Of a stretch of DNA of 64,000 nt, positions 22,155 through 35,159 are shown piece after piece. A program made the position numbers and the translations under genes. This DNA comes from Hyperoodon ampullatus (lineage: Eukaryota; Chordata; Mammalia; Artiodactyla; Ziphiidae): contig OX457056.1 of NCBI GenBank assembly GCA_949752795.1, positions 174,678,428 to 174,742,427 on the forward strand. The letters run 5' to 3'. The notes below the pieces were generated by a model. That model was given only the letters and a program-made list of their open reading frames with translations. It had not been told where the DNA came from and made no database searches. Each line of letters starts with the position of its first letter. The first letter of the stretch is position 1.

Positions 22155-25100
22155 ATGGTAATAGGAACATACATATTGATAACTACCTTAAATGTAAATG
22201 CATTAAATGCTCCAACCAGAAGACATAGACTGGCTGAATGGATACAGAATTAAGACCTGTATATATATTCTGTATACAAGAGTCCCACTTCAGACCTAGG
22301 GACACATACAGACTGAAAGTGAGGGGATGAGAAAAGATATTCCATGCAAATGGAAATCAGAAGAAAGCTGGAGTAGCAATTCTCATATCAGACAAAATAG
22401 ACTTTAAAATAAAAACTATTAAAAGAGACACAGAAGGACACTACATAATGATCAAAGGATCAATCCGAGAAGCAGATATAATAATTATAAATATTTATGC
22501 ACCCAACACAGGAGCACCTCAATATATAGGGCAAATGCTAACAGCCATAAAGGGGAAATTGACAGTAACACAATCATAGTAGGGGACTTTAACCCCCCAC
22601 TTTCAGCAATGGACATATCTCCCAAAATGAAAATAAATAAGAAAACACAAGTATTAAATGATACACTAAATAGGATGGACTTAATTAATATTTATAGGAC
22701 ATTCCATCCAAAAACAACAGAATACACTTTCTTCTGAAGTTCTCATGGTACATTCTCAAGGATAGATCATATCTTGGGTCATAAATCAAGCCTTGGTTAA
22801 TTTAAGAAATTGAAATCATATCAAGTGTCTTTTCCTACCACAACACTATGAGACTAGATATCAGTTACAGGAAAAAGACTGTAAAAAATAAAAACACATG
22901 GAGGCTAAAGAGTACACTAATAAATAACCAAGAGATCACTGAAGAAATCAAAGATGATATCAAGAAATACCTAGAAACAAATGACAATGAAAACATGATG
23001 ACCCAAAACCTATGGGATGCAGCAAAGGCAGTTCCAAGAGGGAAGTTTATAACAGTACAATCCTACCTCAAGAAACAAAAAAAATCTCAAAGAAACAATC
23101 TAACCTTACACCTAAAACAATCAGAGAAAGAAGAACAAAAAAACCCCCAAAGTTAGCAGAAGTAAAGAAATCATAAAAATCAGATCAGAAATAAATGAAA
23201 AAGAAATGAAGGAAACAATAGCAAAGATCAATAAAACTACAAGCCGATTCTTTGAGAAGATAAACAAAATTGATAAACCTTTAGCCAGACTCATCAAGAA
23301 AGAAAGGGAAAAGACTCAAATCAACAGAGTTGGAAATGAAAAAGGAGAAGTAACAACTGACACTGCAGAAATACAAGGATCATGAGAGATTACTACAAGC
23401 AGCTATATGGCAATAAAATGGACAACCTGGAAGAAATGGACAAATTCTTAGAAAAGCACAACCTTCCAAGAATGAACCAGGAAGAAATAGAAAATATGAA
23501 CAGACCTATGACAAGCACTGAAATTGAAACTGTGATTAAGAATCTTCCAACAAACAAAAGCCCAAGAACAGATGGATTCACAGGTGACTTCTATCAAACA
23601 TTTAGAGAAGAGCTAACACCTATCCTTCTCAACTCTTCCAAAATATAGCAGAGGGAGGAATACTCCCAAATTCATTCTACAAGGCCACCATCACCCTGAT
23701 ACAAAAACCAGACAAAGATGTCACAGAAAAAGAAAAGTATAAGCCAATATAACTAATGAACATAGATGCAAAAATCCTCCACAAAATACCAGCAAACAGA
23801 ATCTAACAGCACATTAAAAGGCTCATACACCATGATCAAGTGGGGTTTATCCCAGGAATTCAAGGATTCTTCAATATAAGCAAATCAATCAATGTGATAC
23901 ACCATATTAATAAATTGGAGAAAACCATATGATAATCTCAATAGAGGCAGAAAAACCTTTTGACAAAATTCAGCACCCATTTATGATAAAAACTCTCCAG
24001 AAAGTAGGCATAGAGGGAACCTGCCTCAACATAATGAAGGCCATATATGACAAACCCACAGCCAACATTGTTCTCAGTGGTGAAAAAATGAAACTACTTC
24101 CACTAAGATCTGGAACAAGACAAGGTTGCCCACTCTCACCACTATTATTCAACATAGTTTTGGAAGTTTTAGCCACAGCAATCAGGGAAGAAAAAGAAAT
24201 AAAAGGAATCCAAATTGGAAAAGAAGAAGTAAAACTGTCACTGTTTGCAAATGACGTGGTCCTGTACACAGAGAATCCTAAAGATGGTACCAGAAAACTA
24301 CTAGAGCTAATCAGTAAAGTAGCAGGATACAAAGTTAATGCACAGAAATCTCTTGCATTCCTTTACACTAATGATGAAAAATCTGAAAGAGAAATTAAGG
24401 AAACAACCCCATTTACCATTGCAGCAAAAAGAATAAAATACCTACAAATAAACCTACATAAGGAGACAAAAGACCTATATCTAGGAAACTCTAAGACACC
24501 AATGAAATAAATTAAATAAATTAAAAATGATACAAACAGTTGGAGAGATATACCATGTTCTTGGATTGGAAAAATAAACATTGTGAAAATGACTATACTA
24601 ACATAAAGCAATCTACAGATTCAATGCAATCCCTATCAAACTACCAATGGCAGTTTTCACAAAACTAGAACAAAAAATTTCACAATTTGTATGGAAACAC
24701 AAAGATCCTGAATAGCTGAAGCAAACTTGTGAAGAAAAAATGGAGCTGGAGGAATCATGCACCCTGACTTCAGACTATACTACAAAGCTACAGTAATCAA
24801 GACAGTATGGTACTGGCACAAAAACAGAAATATAGATCAATGGGACAGGATAGAAAGCCCAGAGATAAACCCATGCACATATGGTCACCTTATCTGTTGG
24901 TGGGAATTTAAATTGCTACAGCTACTATGGAGAACAGTATGGAGGTTCCTTAAAAAACTAATAGAACTACCATATGACCCAGCAATCCCACTACTGGGCA
25001 TATACCTGGAGAAAACCATAATTCAAAAAGAGTCATGTACCACAATGTTCACTGCAGCACTATTTACAATAGTCAGGATATGGAAGCAACCTAAGTGTCC

Positions 25101-25285
25101 ATCAACAGATGAATGGAGAAAGAAGATGTGGCACAAATATACAATGGAATATTACTCAGTGATAAAAAGAAATGAAATTGAGTTATTTGTAGTGATGGAT
25201 GGACCTAGAGTCTGTCATACAGAGTGAAGTAAGTCAGAAAGAGGAAAACAAATACTGTATGTTGACAGATATATATGGATTCTAA
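22155..25285 (+). pseudogene. L1 ORF2 relic, frameshifted and internally deleted
   Basis: Starts at an ATG matching the intact ORF2 start. Open pieces remain at 22848-23156, 23382-23648, 23929-24510 and 24757-25227, in changing frames. The reverse-transcriptase motif has decayed from FADD to FAND (24246-24257). A deletion near 24893 removes the region between the equivalents of ORF2 residues about 915 and 1142, including most of the C-terminal Cys/His segment. Not functional. Confidence 0.92.
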
Positions 25286-25659
25286 AAGGAAAAAAAAAAT
25301 GGTTCTGAAGAACCTAGGGGCAGGACAGGAATAAATATGCAGACCTAGAGAATGGACTTGAGGACACAGGGAGGGCGAAGGGTAAGCTGGGATGAAGTGA
25401 GAGAGTGTCATGGACATATCTACACTACCAAATGTATAACAGGTAGCTAGTGGGAAGCAGCCACATGGCACAGGGAGATCAGCTCGGTAAGCTTTGTGAC
25501 CACCTAGAGGGGTGGGATAAGGAGGGTGGGAGCGAGGGAGATGCAAGAGTGAGGGAATATGGGAATATATGTATATGTATAGCTGATTCACTTTGTTATA
25601 AAGCAGAAACTAACACACCACTGTAGAGCAATTATACTCCAATAAAGATGTTAAAAAAA

Positions 25660-27590
25660 TATGTAGGCTAGAAGAACTAGGCTAGCCTAGTCTAGGATAT
25701 TCATCTGCAGGAAGAAATGTTGTATATAGTAGAAATATTCATAAAATTGTAATACCTACAACAGGGTCAGCATTCTAAATGTAAGAAATTGTTGGATTTT
25801 GCCTTATTTTCATAGCTATCATTAAAAAAGATAATACTATATAAATCATATTTTAAATATAAATTTCATATTCTATTATATCCTGTAATAGACCCATCAA
25901 CTTATTCTAATTAAAACCCTTTGGAGAAAAAAAAAAGATCAAATAGAAGAGAATGACATTCTCCCATTTCTCTAACCAATGCTTGGCTTAGCTCTGATTA
26001 TGCAACTTGAATCAGGAGTTCATCCTTGGGCCAACATCATTAAGACTTCAGTTTGGATAAAGGTTGATTGACCAGAAATAGATCTTGTGTCCAGACCTGG
26101 ATCTAGGGGATGGAGCCAGTCCCATCCAAACATGTGCACTGAGTATGGAGAGTATGATTTTTCCAGAAAAACTGAGGTGTTCTTACTAGTGGTTGGTGGG
26201 AGGTAGATGCAAGGTAGGCAAAACTAACCAATGCCTGTGAGACGTTTACAGTGGATTCCAGGCTACCTTGCAGTAAAAACAGGATGGGAGGTAAGAAGTA
26301 TTAGGAGGAACTCTCCCCAAAGGACTGTAAATGCACAGATTAGGAACTGTGTATTTCTATACGTGAACTCTTTAATGCGGATATCATCTCTGCAAAAGGA
26401 TGTGACTTGTCCATAGAATCACAGTTTAAAAGGTGGAGGCAGGCTCACATCATTCTATTGCTCTACTTACAGACCATGCTATTTCTTAAGTTAATCATAC
26501 ACATGATTTAAAAAATAGTCAATTTTTGAAAGTGATATTTTTGCCTAATTTCAAAAATTTGGAAAATCCAAGAGCAAGTGAATATGACTTCATGAGAAAA
26601 CTATTAAACATTTCTGTGTTGAATTGTTTTGAATTTAATTCTGTAAAAGGAGAATATATGTATAAGCTCTATTTAATCAGTCTCTTGTTATGGAATTTTT
26701 TAATGTAGAAAATTTTTACTGGGTGTTTTCACAATTTAAACCATATGTGTTTGCGAATTCCTCAATGAGTTATCACCAGAATTACATTATTATCATATAA
26801 ATGGCAAGTTTTAGGGTAAGGGGCTTATTAGGCTTTCTTAGAGCCCTTTAGTCTACTTTCCTTTATCAACTGGTTTTCACTCTTCTTTGTGGCAGGTTCC
26901 CCAAGAGTTACCTCTTATGGGTGCTCAAGGGAGAGCTGTTGTCATACCTGCCCTACACAGTCACCTGGCCCAGGAGACCTGGGCCAGTCTTAATGTCTTC
27001 CTGCCAGCTTCAGTCCAGACTATGGGCAGGCCAGTCTTAATGTCTTCCTGCCAGCTTCAGTCCAGACTATGGGCAGCCCACTCACCCCATGAAATCTTGC
27101 TGCAGGGTCCCCTCATTTAACGAACAGCCCTTTTGGAAGTGCTTAAATTCCTCCATCTTCTGGCATCTGGTCGACCCATAAGAACTTTCTATATCTTTGC
27201 CATGGTAAACTGTGGCAGATGCAGGCTGCTCTCCAACCATTGCCCATCTTACCTCTGCCATCCTGCTCTTGCCTTTAGTCCTGAGCAAAGGAATGCTCAC
27301 CAGTCCCTGACTCAGAAGAGGTGGGGGAGGACATTTGGATCCCATCAGTATTACAGAAGGGGATGATGGAGAGGTCCAAGAAGAAAGGATATTTGCTGCT
27401 CTATGACCTGTAATAAGATGCCCTCTTTCCCTTCCTGGTTCTACTCATATCTCCTGGGTTGGGTGGACTGTTGGTAATGATTGTGGTGCTGGGTGATGAA
27501 CTGAGGTCTTGAATGAAGCAAGCTCTGTGGGGAAGGGGCTGCCACTGCTTACAGGCGTTCTTTAAACTGCTCTGCTCTTGCTTCCTAGTG
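25660..27590. other. Non-coding stretch with a tandem duplication
   Basis: No gene or named repeat is clear apart from the 47-bp duplication at 26982-27075. Open frames at 26231, 26887 and 27133 lack recognisable domains. Confidence 0.45.
26982..27075. repeat. Perfect 47-bp tandem duplication
   Basis: 26982-27028 and 27029-27075 are identical over all 47 bases (each starts ggccagtcttaatg and ends gactatgggca). Confidence 0.95.
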
Positions 27591-28125
27591 GTCACTTCTT
27601 TGCTCAGAACACTCTGATGACTTTCCATCTCACTTGGAATTAGATCCAAATTCCTTGCTGTGGCCTCCAAGACCCTACCTGATGGTCCTCATTTCCTCTC
27701 TCCCTCTTGCTCTACCACTCTTCCTCTGATCATTCAAACCTAGTCTGGCCTTCTTGTTACTTGTACATGTCAAAAATGTTTTCACCTGAGAGCCCTGAAA
27801 TTGCTGTTTCCTTAGCCTGGAATGCTCATATTGTATACTCTCAGATTTGCTCCCTTTCTTTTGTAAATCTTGTCTCAAATATCATTTTATCAGTGAGGAT
27901 TTCCTTGACGATTCTATATAAAATAGAATCTTCTGACAGTCTCAGCTCTTACATGATTTCTTTTTCTTTGTATCACCTATCACCAGCTGATGTATACATG
28001 CCTGTACTTGTTTATCGACAGCCCTTTCCCAGGGACCTTTTCTGCTTGGTCCATTTTTCTACCCCTTCAGTCAAGGCAGTACCTGATACTTGGTAGCTCT
28101 CAGTAAATATTTGTTGACTTAATAA
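27590..28125 (+). repeat. LINE2 3' end, sense
   Basis: Reads 'gatgactttccatctcactt', 'aagaccctacctgatggtcc', 'gaatgctcatattg', and ends 'ctcagtaaatatttgttgac', the usual LINE2 terminus. Confidence 0.75.
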
Positions 28126-28129
28126 GTGA

Positions 28130-30010
28130 ATGCCTGATGAATTAATTAGGATATATAAAGTAAAACTGAGACAAAACAAAGAAACTTACTTTGATGTTTC
28201 AGCTGACTGGTTTTAACTAAATGCAAATTTCAAATCCCCAGCTAAAAAGGCAACTCCTCTCTTAATTTTGACACAGTAGTTTTGACTGTTTCCATTTTCG
28301 TGAAGAATAACTAGGTACCTGCACAAATGCTGAGAAGTCCTGTGGGCATTTGGCACTGTAGGTTCATTTCTTCTTTGCCAGTGGGGAAAGTTTTTGCATT
28401 CCATATTTTCACTCCCACACTCTGATGTAATGGAAGCTACAAGACCAGACTAGGTAATTGGTAAGGTCTCTTTCTGCTCTAAAATGTACACCTTATGCCT
28501 TTCTTTCTTTTCTGTATGCACTTTTGAGCAGCCATTGTTACTTCGCTCATGACTTACAGGTGAGGTTATTGTCGTCCATGATTTGGATGACTGGTTCTGA
28601 CTGTGTCTTTCAAATGTGAGCTAATGGTGGCTGCAGAGGATGCTAATTTAGGAAGATGATTCAGGTAGTGTGGATGATGCAGTTATTGTTCAGAGTAGGG
28701 CTCTGCTTGGGGCTATCAGTTTCTACCTGTAGAGCTATGTGGAGTGTAGGGTTTTGAAGGCCATTAAAAATGGCTTCTTTCCCTTTAGCCAAATAGATTT
28801 GCTGAAGTGATTTTACAGTTTCTGAAGCTGTTGACAAGAAACAAGGGGAAAGCTTTTTCTATAAACATTTCTCACCGGAATATTCAACTCTCATTCTTGG
28901 TATAGGATTTTAGTCCCACTTTTGCCTAAAATCAATACAGTTAAATTTTTCTGGGTCTAGTAGGATATTGTGTGTGTGTGTGTGTGTGTGTGGTTTTTAT
29001 TTTTTTCCTCCTTTTAATTCATGTAGCTGGGAGAAAAAGGATTTTGTGGCTAGACTGACAGAATGTTTGTGTTGTGCACATTCCCAGCAAAGAAAAGAAA
29101 AGAATGTAAAACAAAGGCCCCAACTTGGAAAGAGAAAGTTGTTTAGAATGGGAATTAACCTGTCTTGAACATGATGAATGCCATACTTTTCAAAGGTTTG
29201 TTACAGAATTGATTTCTTTCTCTATGTTTCTGGTGGTTTAATTTGATTGGTATAGCACAATACTGCTATTTGATGTGAGAGAAGTTATTTTTAATGCACA
29301 GGACTGTAGGTGTAAATTTTATTTGTGTTAATAATGTTAAATAAACTGCATTTATGTATTGGGTTTATTTCTGGCTACTGAGCTACTACATAATTTGATT
29401 GTCCAATGTTCAGACATGGATTTAAATCTTTACACAGCTGGGAATTAGCAGGTCACATTGTATTTGCTTCTGCTTGTGGAATCAGGAAAATGACCACACT
29501 GAAGAAAGGAAGCTATTTCAGGGTTTTCTTCTCTTTTTTAAAGCACAAAGTTATGTCCATAGAAACTTGATAATTTAACTCTTTACCTAAGTCTGTTTGA
29601 ATGACAGGTCTGCAGGTATCCAGTTCTGACTTTTCCATTCAGCAGCTACCTATGTTTATCAAAAGATGTGACATGTTTTTTCTTATTTTTCCTGTAAACA
29701 AATCAATATATTATTTTTATGCTTTTAAGGAGATTAAATTAAAAACATAAAAGAGATTGAATAGCAATAATTGGCTTTTACATCATTATGAGGTTATTAT
29801 GTTCAATACTTACCTTGACAATTATAATTTTCAATAAGTAATCATTAAGTACTCAAACCCATAAAATGTTTACCGGGTTAATGTTTTTTCAATAATATGA
29901 TACATACTCTTTTCATCTATACTAAAATAGAGTTCAGATTTTGCAGACAATAAAATTATTTGATCAGGTTGGCACAGCTTCAATGACAACTACAGTTAAT
30001 TCATGAAGAA
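28130..30010. other. Non-coding stretch, TG microsatellite, no gene seen
   Basis: Apart from a short (TG)n at 28970-28992, I see no repeat I can name and no supported gene. It is AT-rich with scattered TTTA runs. Confidence 0.45.
28970..28992. repeat. (TG)n microsatellite
   Basis: About eleven uninterrupted TG units. Confidence 0.9.
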
Positions 30011-30012
30011 CT

Positions 30013-30167
30013 TCAATTTGCTTTTTATTTTATTTTAATTTTCGGTCACATGGAGCAGCTTTCAGGATCTTAGTTTTCCAACCAGGGATCAAACCCGGGC
30101 CCACAGCAGTGAAAGAGTGGAGTCCTAACCACTGGACCACCAGGGAATTTCCTCAATTTGCTTTTTA
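30013..30167 (-). mobile_element. tRNA-derived CHR-type SINE, minus strand, with TSD
   Basis: The reverse complement begins 'ggaaattccctggtggtcca' and has the B-box-like 'ggtttgatccctggttgg', the tRNA-derived head of the cetartiodactyl SINE. The body is short. The 15-mer tcaatttgcttttta flanks it at 30013-30027 and 30153-30167. Confidence 0.88.
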
Positions 30168-30749
30168 GAGTCTCTTCTACTTCTTAGGCTAAACTGTTGA
30201 CCAACTCCAGTGGCATTAAAATCACGAAGGCTTTTGCATTCATCTACTTTAACTTTCGTATGATGTCCTCAGAAAATAAAGTACCTGTGGCTCAGGAGAA
30301 GTATAAGTTCTTGCCTTGGCTTATTTTATTACCATTTCATTCTATGGGTCTGATTATATGTATATCTAATTTGACAGCACAACATGAATAGAGGTTAAAT
30401 TGATTGGAATCTTTCAATCTTAAAGAATTAAATATTCATGGTAATAAAGTGAACAAACCAATATTCACTCTAGCTGATTTTCATCAGGAATGACAGAAAT
30501 TTACTCAAGAACATCAATCAGCAAACAAATATCTGTTGAGTGTTTGGAAGGTATGAGCAGACATGAAGGTACATAGAACCTGTCTTCAAGGAGCATAAAA
30601 TCAGATTGATGAGATAATTAATGCTTAGGTATAAGAAAAGTCACTTAGCAACACAGTGATACAAACTAATAATAAAGTATATCTTAATTGCCAAATGAGG
30701 GGTGTAGCAGACATCACAGATGCCCTTAGTAAGTTTACTTACTCAAACT

Positions 30750-30909
30750 TGAGTAATCAGGGAATTCCCTGGAGGTCCAGTGGTTAGGACTTTGTGCTTC
30801 TACTGCAGGGGGCCCAGGTTTGATCCTTGGTCAGGGAGCTAAGCTCCTGCAAGCCACACGGTGTGCTCCCACTTCCCAAAGACTTAAAAAAACAACAACT
30901 GAGTAATCA
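30750..30909 (+). mobile_element. tRNA-derived CHR-type SINE with TSD
   Basis: Starts 'gggaattccctggaggtcca', includes 'ggtttgatccttggtcaggg' and ends in an A-rich tail. The 10-mer tgagtaatca flanks it at 30750-30759 and 30900-30909. Confidence 0.88.
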
Positions 30910-30999
30910 AACTAGAGTAAGTTTATTCTTCCTCCTCTCACTTTTTAATACTGTATTCTTTGGAATAAGGTGGGGTTTTCCACACAAATAATCAAGGGC

Positions 31000-31235
31000 A
31001 GTAAATAAAAGCAGCTAACATGTACTGAATTGTTCTTATGTGCTGAGCACAGGGACATTACCACATTTGAGAGCTCCAAATCCACTGAAATAAGTCCTAT
31101 GATCCTCATTTTACAGATGGGGAAACTGAGGCCAGAATAACTTGCTGAAGTCTGCACAGCTGGGCCAGAGCTGGGATTTAAATCCAGGCAGCCCAGGCTG
31201 AGTGCTTGTGGCTGCACCACTACACCATCTGCCTC
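31000..31235 (-). repeat. MIR SINE, antisense
   Basis: Plus strand has 'cattttacagatggggaaac', 'tgaggccagaataacttgc' and 'ctgggatttaaatccaggc', the reverse complement of MIR. Confidence 0.9.
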
Positions 31236-31239
31236 TCCA

Positions 31240-31855
31240 GGACACCTGATTCCAGGTACACCAAGGGAGGAATCTGGCTACAGAGAACTAGCTTCTCGCT
31301 GCAAGTTTACTTTCACAGCACTCCAATTAATCCACAGAAAGTTCATTTACTAAATGGACTCTGAGTAATTAGCTAATGGGCTTTTGGTGAGCAGTGTTCT
31401 CCAGAGGGCTGTTTCCCTAGCCTGTCGCATTGGGCAATCAAGCCTGTGGTTGTTAATCCCACTCCAGGATAGCCCAGGCCTGCACACCAAAGTTGCTGGA
31501 AAACGGTTCCATATTGAAAACACAAACTGGATCCACAGTGCCTGGCTCTAGCTTTCAGAAGGCAACAGCCCAGCAAGTAGGGCCTGGATATCTGTGCTGG
31601 TAAACTCAAGAAACTGAGGATAGAGAGGGGGAAATGGCTCTCAACTTTCATATATCGGGTTAAAGCAATGAGGGCTTGTGTTTGGATTTTTCCCTAGTTC
31701 ACAGGCTTTGAAAGAACCATGGCTTCTGATGAGGAACACAAAGATGTGTCAAGGCACTGACTTACGGCAGTGTGGTTCTGTTTGCTGTGGCACTAGACCC
31801 TCCCCATAGGGGAGATGGCAACAGGTAGATTCTTTGCCCCAACGGATACCACTTA
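31240..31855. other. Non-coding stretch, nothing recognised
   Basis: No repeat or gene assigned. The frame at 31373-31651 (minus) has no recognisable domain. Confidence 0.4.
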
Positions 31856-31859
31856 TTGC

Positions 31860-32010
31860 TGGCACCTCTTTGCACCTCATTTGCTTCAGCTATAAAATGG
31901 AGCCAACAATAATACCTACTGGGTAGAATTGTCATGGGGATTAAATGAATTGATAAATATGAAGTTCTCAGAAGAGGGACTGGGTATTCAACACACACTT
32001 GCTATCGTCA
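31860..32010 (+). repeat. MIR SINE 3' half, sense
   Basis: 'ttcagctataaaatggagcc', 'aataatacctactgggtag' and 'catggggattaaatgaatt' follow the MIR order. Confidence 0.75.
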
Positions 32011-32039
32011 TTATTATTTTACTACTATTATTACATGTG

Positions 32040-32215
32040 TTTTGTAGTGGAAAGAAAATGAGATTTAGAAAGGGTTCAAGTTCTAATTCTTCCCTCTGCT
32101 ATTTTGTGAGAGCTTGGACAAGTCACTTGATCTCTCTATTCAGGGCTCTTGTCTGAGATGAGGATAACACCAGCCTCATAGGTTGTTTAAAGAAATAATA
32201 AAACATTATCTATCA
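32040..32215 (+). repeat. MIR SINE, sense
   Basis: 'agggttcaagttctaattct', 'gagcttggacaagtcacttg' and 'cagcctcataggttgt' follow the MIR order. It lies directly after another MIR. Confidence 0.75.
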
Positions 32216-32329
32216 ATTTCATTTGTATACTGTAAAGCCTCATGTGCATTATCATTTTAAATTCTCCAAACCTGATTATTCTCTTGAATTCTCTTTCTTA
32301 TTAACCCAGTTGACACAGGTATAAAACTA

Positions 32330-33060
32330 GGAGTCATATTAAACACTTCCTTTCAATGAGTTGGCTGTAAGATTTAATTCTTCTCTTAATATCTTTAGTA
32401 TCTGCCCCCTCCCTCCTATCCACTGCAATTTCCTCAAATATAAGGTTTTAGCATCCTCCTAACTGGCCTCCCAGGCTCCATTCTTTGGTCTGTTACCAGA
32501 ATGATTGTCCTAAAGTGCAAATTCATTCTTCCCATTTTCCTACTTAAAACTCCCTAGTGGTTTTTCATTGCCTTCAACATAAAATTCCAATTTATTAGCA
32601 TGGTGAGCAAGCTCTCTCATGACATGGCTTTTTACACACTTTTTACACATTCCCCCAAGATCACTCTTGCCCTTTTGCCTTTATCGATGCCTGTGTCACA
32701 TCAAATTAGGTATAGTTCCCCAGAACATGTCTTTTTCTTGTGCTTTCTGGCCTTTTCCTTCCCATTATCTTCTTACCTGCCCTTCAAGATTATTCATTCT
32801 AGCATCAGCTACTTTAAAGAACCTTCTCTGACATCCCTTTTCCCCGATGCCCTGAGTTAACAGTTCCTCTTCTGTGCCCCCCATGATGCCCAGTGTTTGC
32901 CCTGATTGCATTGTATCCCAACTACTCCTTTATATATCTCTCTTCCTTATAAGAAAGATGAACATGTGAGGATTAGGATCTCATCCAAGTTGTTTTTGTA
33001 TTCCCAGTGGCTTGGGAAAAAAAAACAATAAATGTTGATTGAATGGAAGAATAAATATTA
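32330..33060 (+). repeat. LINE2 remnant, sense, reaching the 3' end
   Basis: Passes 'ctcctaactggcctcccagg', 'ctccctagtggtttttcatt' and 'ttcaacataaaattccaa', and ends 'caataaatgttgattgaatg', the LINE2 terminus. Confidence 0.8.
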
Positions 33061-33129
33061 TGCTCAATGAGAATAAGATGATGTAGTTACCCTTCAAGAA
33101 TCATCTCCAAGTTGCAAATCCACTCCACT

Positions 33130-33365
33130 CTACAAGAGATTTACAAAGATCATCTTTGACATGTATTGTCAGATGCATGATTTTGGGCAAATGACAGAGT
33201 ATCCCTAAGTCATTTTTCTCATCTTGTAAAGGGGGAATAATGAGTATCTACCTTACAGTACTGTTGGAAAGAGCAAATTAAATATGCATATAAAACTCTT
33301 AAAAGGGTGCTTGTTATCCAGTAAACACACAGTAAACATGAATTGCTACTATCTTATTAGTTCCA
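33130..33365 (+). repeat. MIR SINE, sense
   Basis: 'atgattttgggcaaatgac', 'tcatcttgtaaaggggg' and 'aataatgagtatctacctta' match MIR. Diverged. Confidence 0.7.
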
Positions 33366-33997
33366 AATGGAAGTGAATTCACCCCATCCTTCATTCAAGA
33401 AAGTTGCTCTTGGAGGTGGTCAATGAAAGTTTAGGGGGGAGAGGTGGTCTGTAGGTTTTCTTGACCTCAGTGAAGTAGCTCATAAAAGAGTGGATTTATT
33501 ATCATCCAAATAAAGAAAAAAATCATCAAGAAAAACAATGGAGTTCAAAGACTTGTGGAGTTCTGGCATAAGCAAGAGAAAAACAAAACTCTGTTGACCC
33601 CATTCTCTCCTGGATTGATGATTTTCTTTGCCATACAGTTCACAGTAAAATAAAAGGGTTTCTATTCCCATGCATATTCTCTACACTTTCTGTGTTTCTG
33701 CTGATGCCGCTTAGGAATTTTTTTTTTTAATACTCAAAACCAGAAATGATTAACTGATATATGAGAGACAGAGAGGTCAAATGAAGAGACATTGGTTGAC
33801 TGGCCCAAGCCAGTCACATGCTCAGTGTCAGGCACCTGTCCAGAATTCCTTTGATACTTCATCTGCTATGGTCACCTACACGGCTGTGATCAGCACTCTT
33901 TCAAAGCGTAAGTAAAATGGAGAAAAAAAATGGCTATTTTCTACTTCCTAAGCAGGGGTATGAATGTTCATGAAGATGAATCAGGAAGAGGACAAGA

Positions 33998-34195
33998 TAG
34001 AATCTTGGGAAGAACATGGATTTTGGAGGCAGAGAGCTGGGTTTTAATCTTTTCTCTGTTACCTGTTCTCTTATCACCTTAAACACATCTACTTTCTCTG
34101 CAATTCATTTTCTATGTTCATATAATGGACAGAATAGCATCAGTCTTCAAGAATTGTTGTGAACAGCATGGTTTTAAGCAATAAATCATAGCTGT
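33998..34195 (+). repeat. MIR SINE, sense
   Basis: 'ggattttggaggcagagagc', 'tgggttttaatctt' and a weak terminal half ending near 'agcaataaatcatagc'. Confidence 0.65.
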
Positions 34196-34354
34196 TCCTT
34201 TTCTTTTGTGCCTGGACAGTATCAGGTGTCATCTTTGATAATCCTCTATTCTTCTCCTTGAGTCTGAAAAGGCTTGAAACCTAATGCCCTGGCTATATAT
34301 TTGTGAATCATTGCTGAGAGCCTGGAGATAACAACAGTTTAGGGATACTGTTAA

Positions 34355-34490
34355 TTGTTGGTCCTTCCTCCTTCCCTCTTTCCCTCCTTTCCTCTTGCCT
34401 CTGCTCTTCCTCTTTGCCTCCTCTCTCCTTTATTCTTCTCCTCTCTCCCTTCTTCCCTCCATCTTTCTCTCTTTTTTGCCCTCTATCCAC
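34355..34490. repeat. Polypyrimidine tract
   Basis: Almost pure C/T on the plus strand with short CTCC and TTCC words. The antisense frame (34308-34490) is the repetitive Glu/Arg/Lys read-through of this tract, not a gene. Confidence 0.8.
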
Positions 34491-34499
34491 TTGTCAAAT

Positions 34500-35155
34500 A
34501 ACAAGCCCTGGTTAAAGAAGCTCATCTTCTTGCAATTACTGATGGCATCATCATACCTCTAGGAAGCTAGTTACTTTTTTCATATGACTTCAGGTCTACC
34601 ATGTAATCCCAGAGTAAAAATGTTTATATCATCTACCATCGTTAGCTTTACATTCTTTATTTTAAAGTCTGTATGATATAATCCTTCTAGGATACAAATC
34701 CATAGGCCCCATGTGATCAAATGGAATAAGATGTGATCTTAGCAGTCAAAACTCAATCACTCTAACACTCTGCGTAATGATTAGGCTAAGCGCCTTACAT
34801 AAAATCCATTCCTAAAATCCTAAAATGTCTCACTGTGTACTATTTTGGGGTAGACTATTAGTTTCATGTAGACTTTTAGTTTGGAAAGAACCCTGGAGAG
34901 ATTCTAATGCCATATAGACCTATAAAGATCACCCATTCCAAACCCGTCATTAGACCACATGAGCAATCTCAGACACACACGTTTTATTCATGCATAGGTT
35001 AATTAGAGGCAGAGATAGAAACAGGACTCTGGGCCTCAAACTGTTATCACCTTGCTGGTGGCCTTGGGAGAGGCCATTAAAATTGACACATGGACAAAGT
35101 TCCAACCTTCACTTACTTGGTAGCTAGTGAACTCATAGTTATCTTTCAAGTTTTG
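34500..35155. other. Non-coding stretch, nothing recognised
   Basis: AT-rich, no repeat or coding signal that I can defend. Confidence 0.4.
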
Positions 35156-35159
35156 ATTC

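Larger units (their letters stand above)
20690..25655 (+). mobile_element. Decayed L1 with internal deletion
   Basis: Order: late 5' UTR (from about 20690), ORF1 relic (21207-22096), ORF2 relic (22155-25285), 3' UTR with G-rich runs and tail (to about 25655). Compared with the intact copy it has many stops and frameshifts and a deletion of about 0.68 kb near 24893 that joins the equivalents of 9111 and 9788. The upstream half of the 5' UTR is missing, so the copy was 5' truncated or lost its start. No clear target-site duplication was found. Confidence 0.9.

Noticed and set aside
25929..25950. Similarity between an A-run plus gatcaaa at 20541 and at 25929, on either side of the decayed L1
   Set aside because: The shared part is mostly poly-A with seven more bases. 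The right copy is about 270 bases beyond the L1 end, so it is not a convincing target-site duplication.
34308..34490. Glu/Arg/Lys-rich minus-strand frame
   Set aside because: Encoded by a low-complexity pyrimidine tract with no flanking gene structure.
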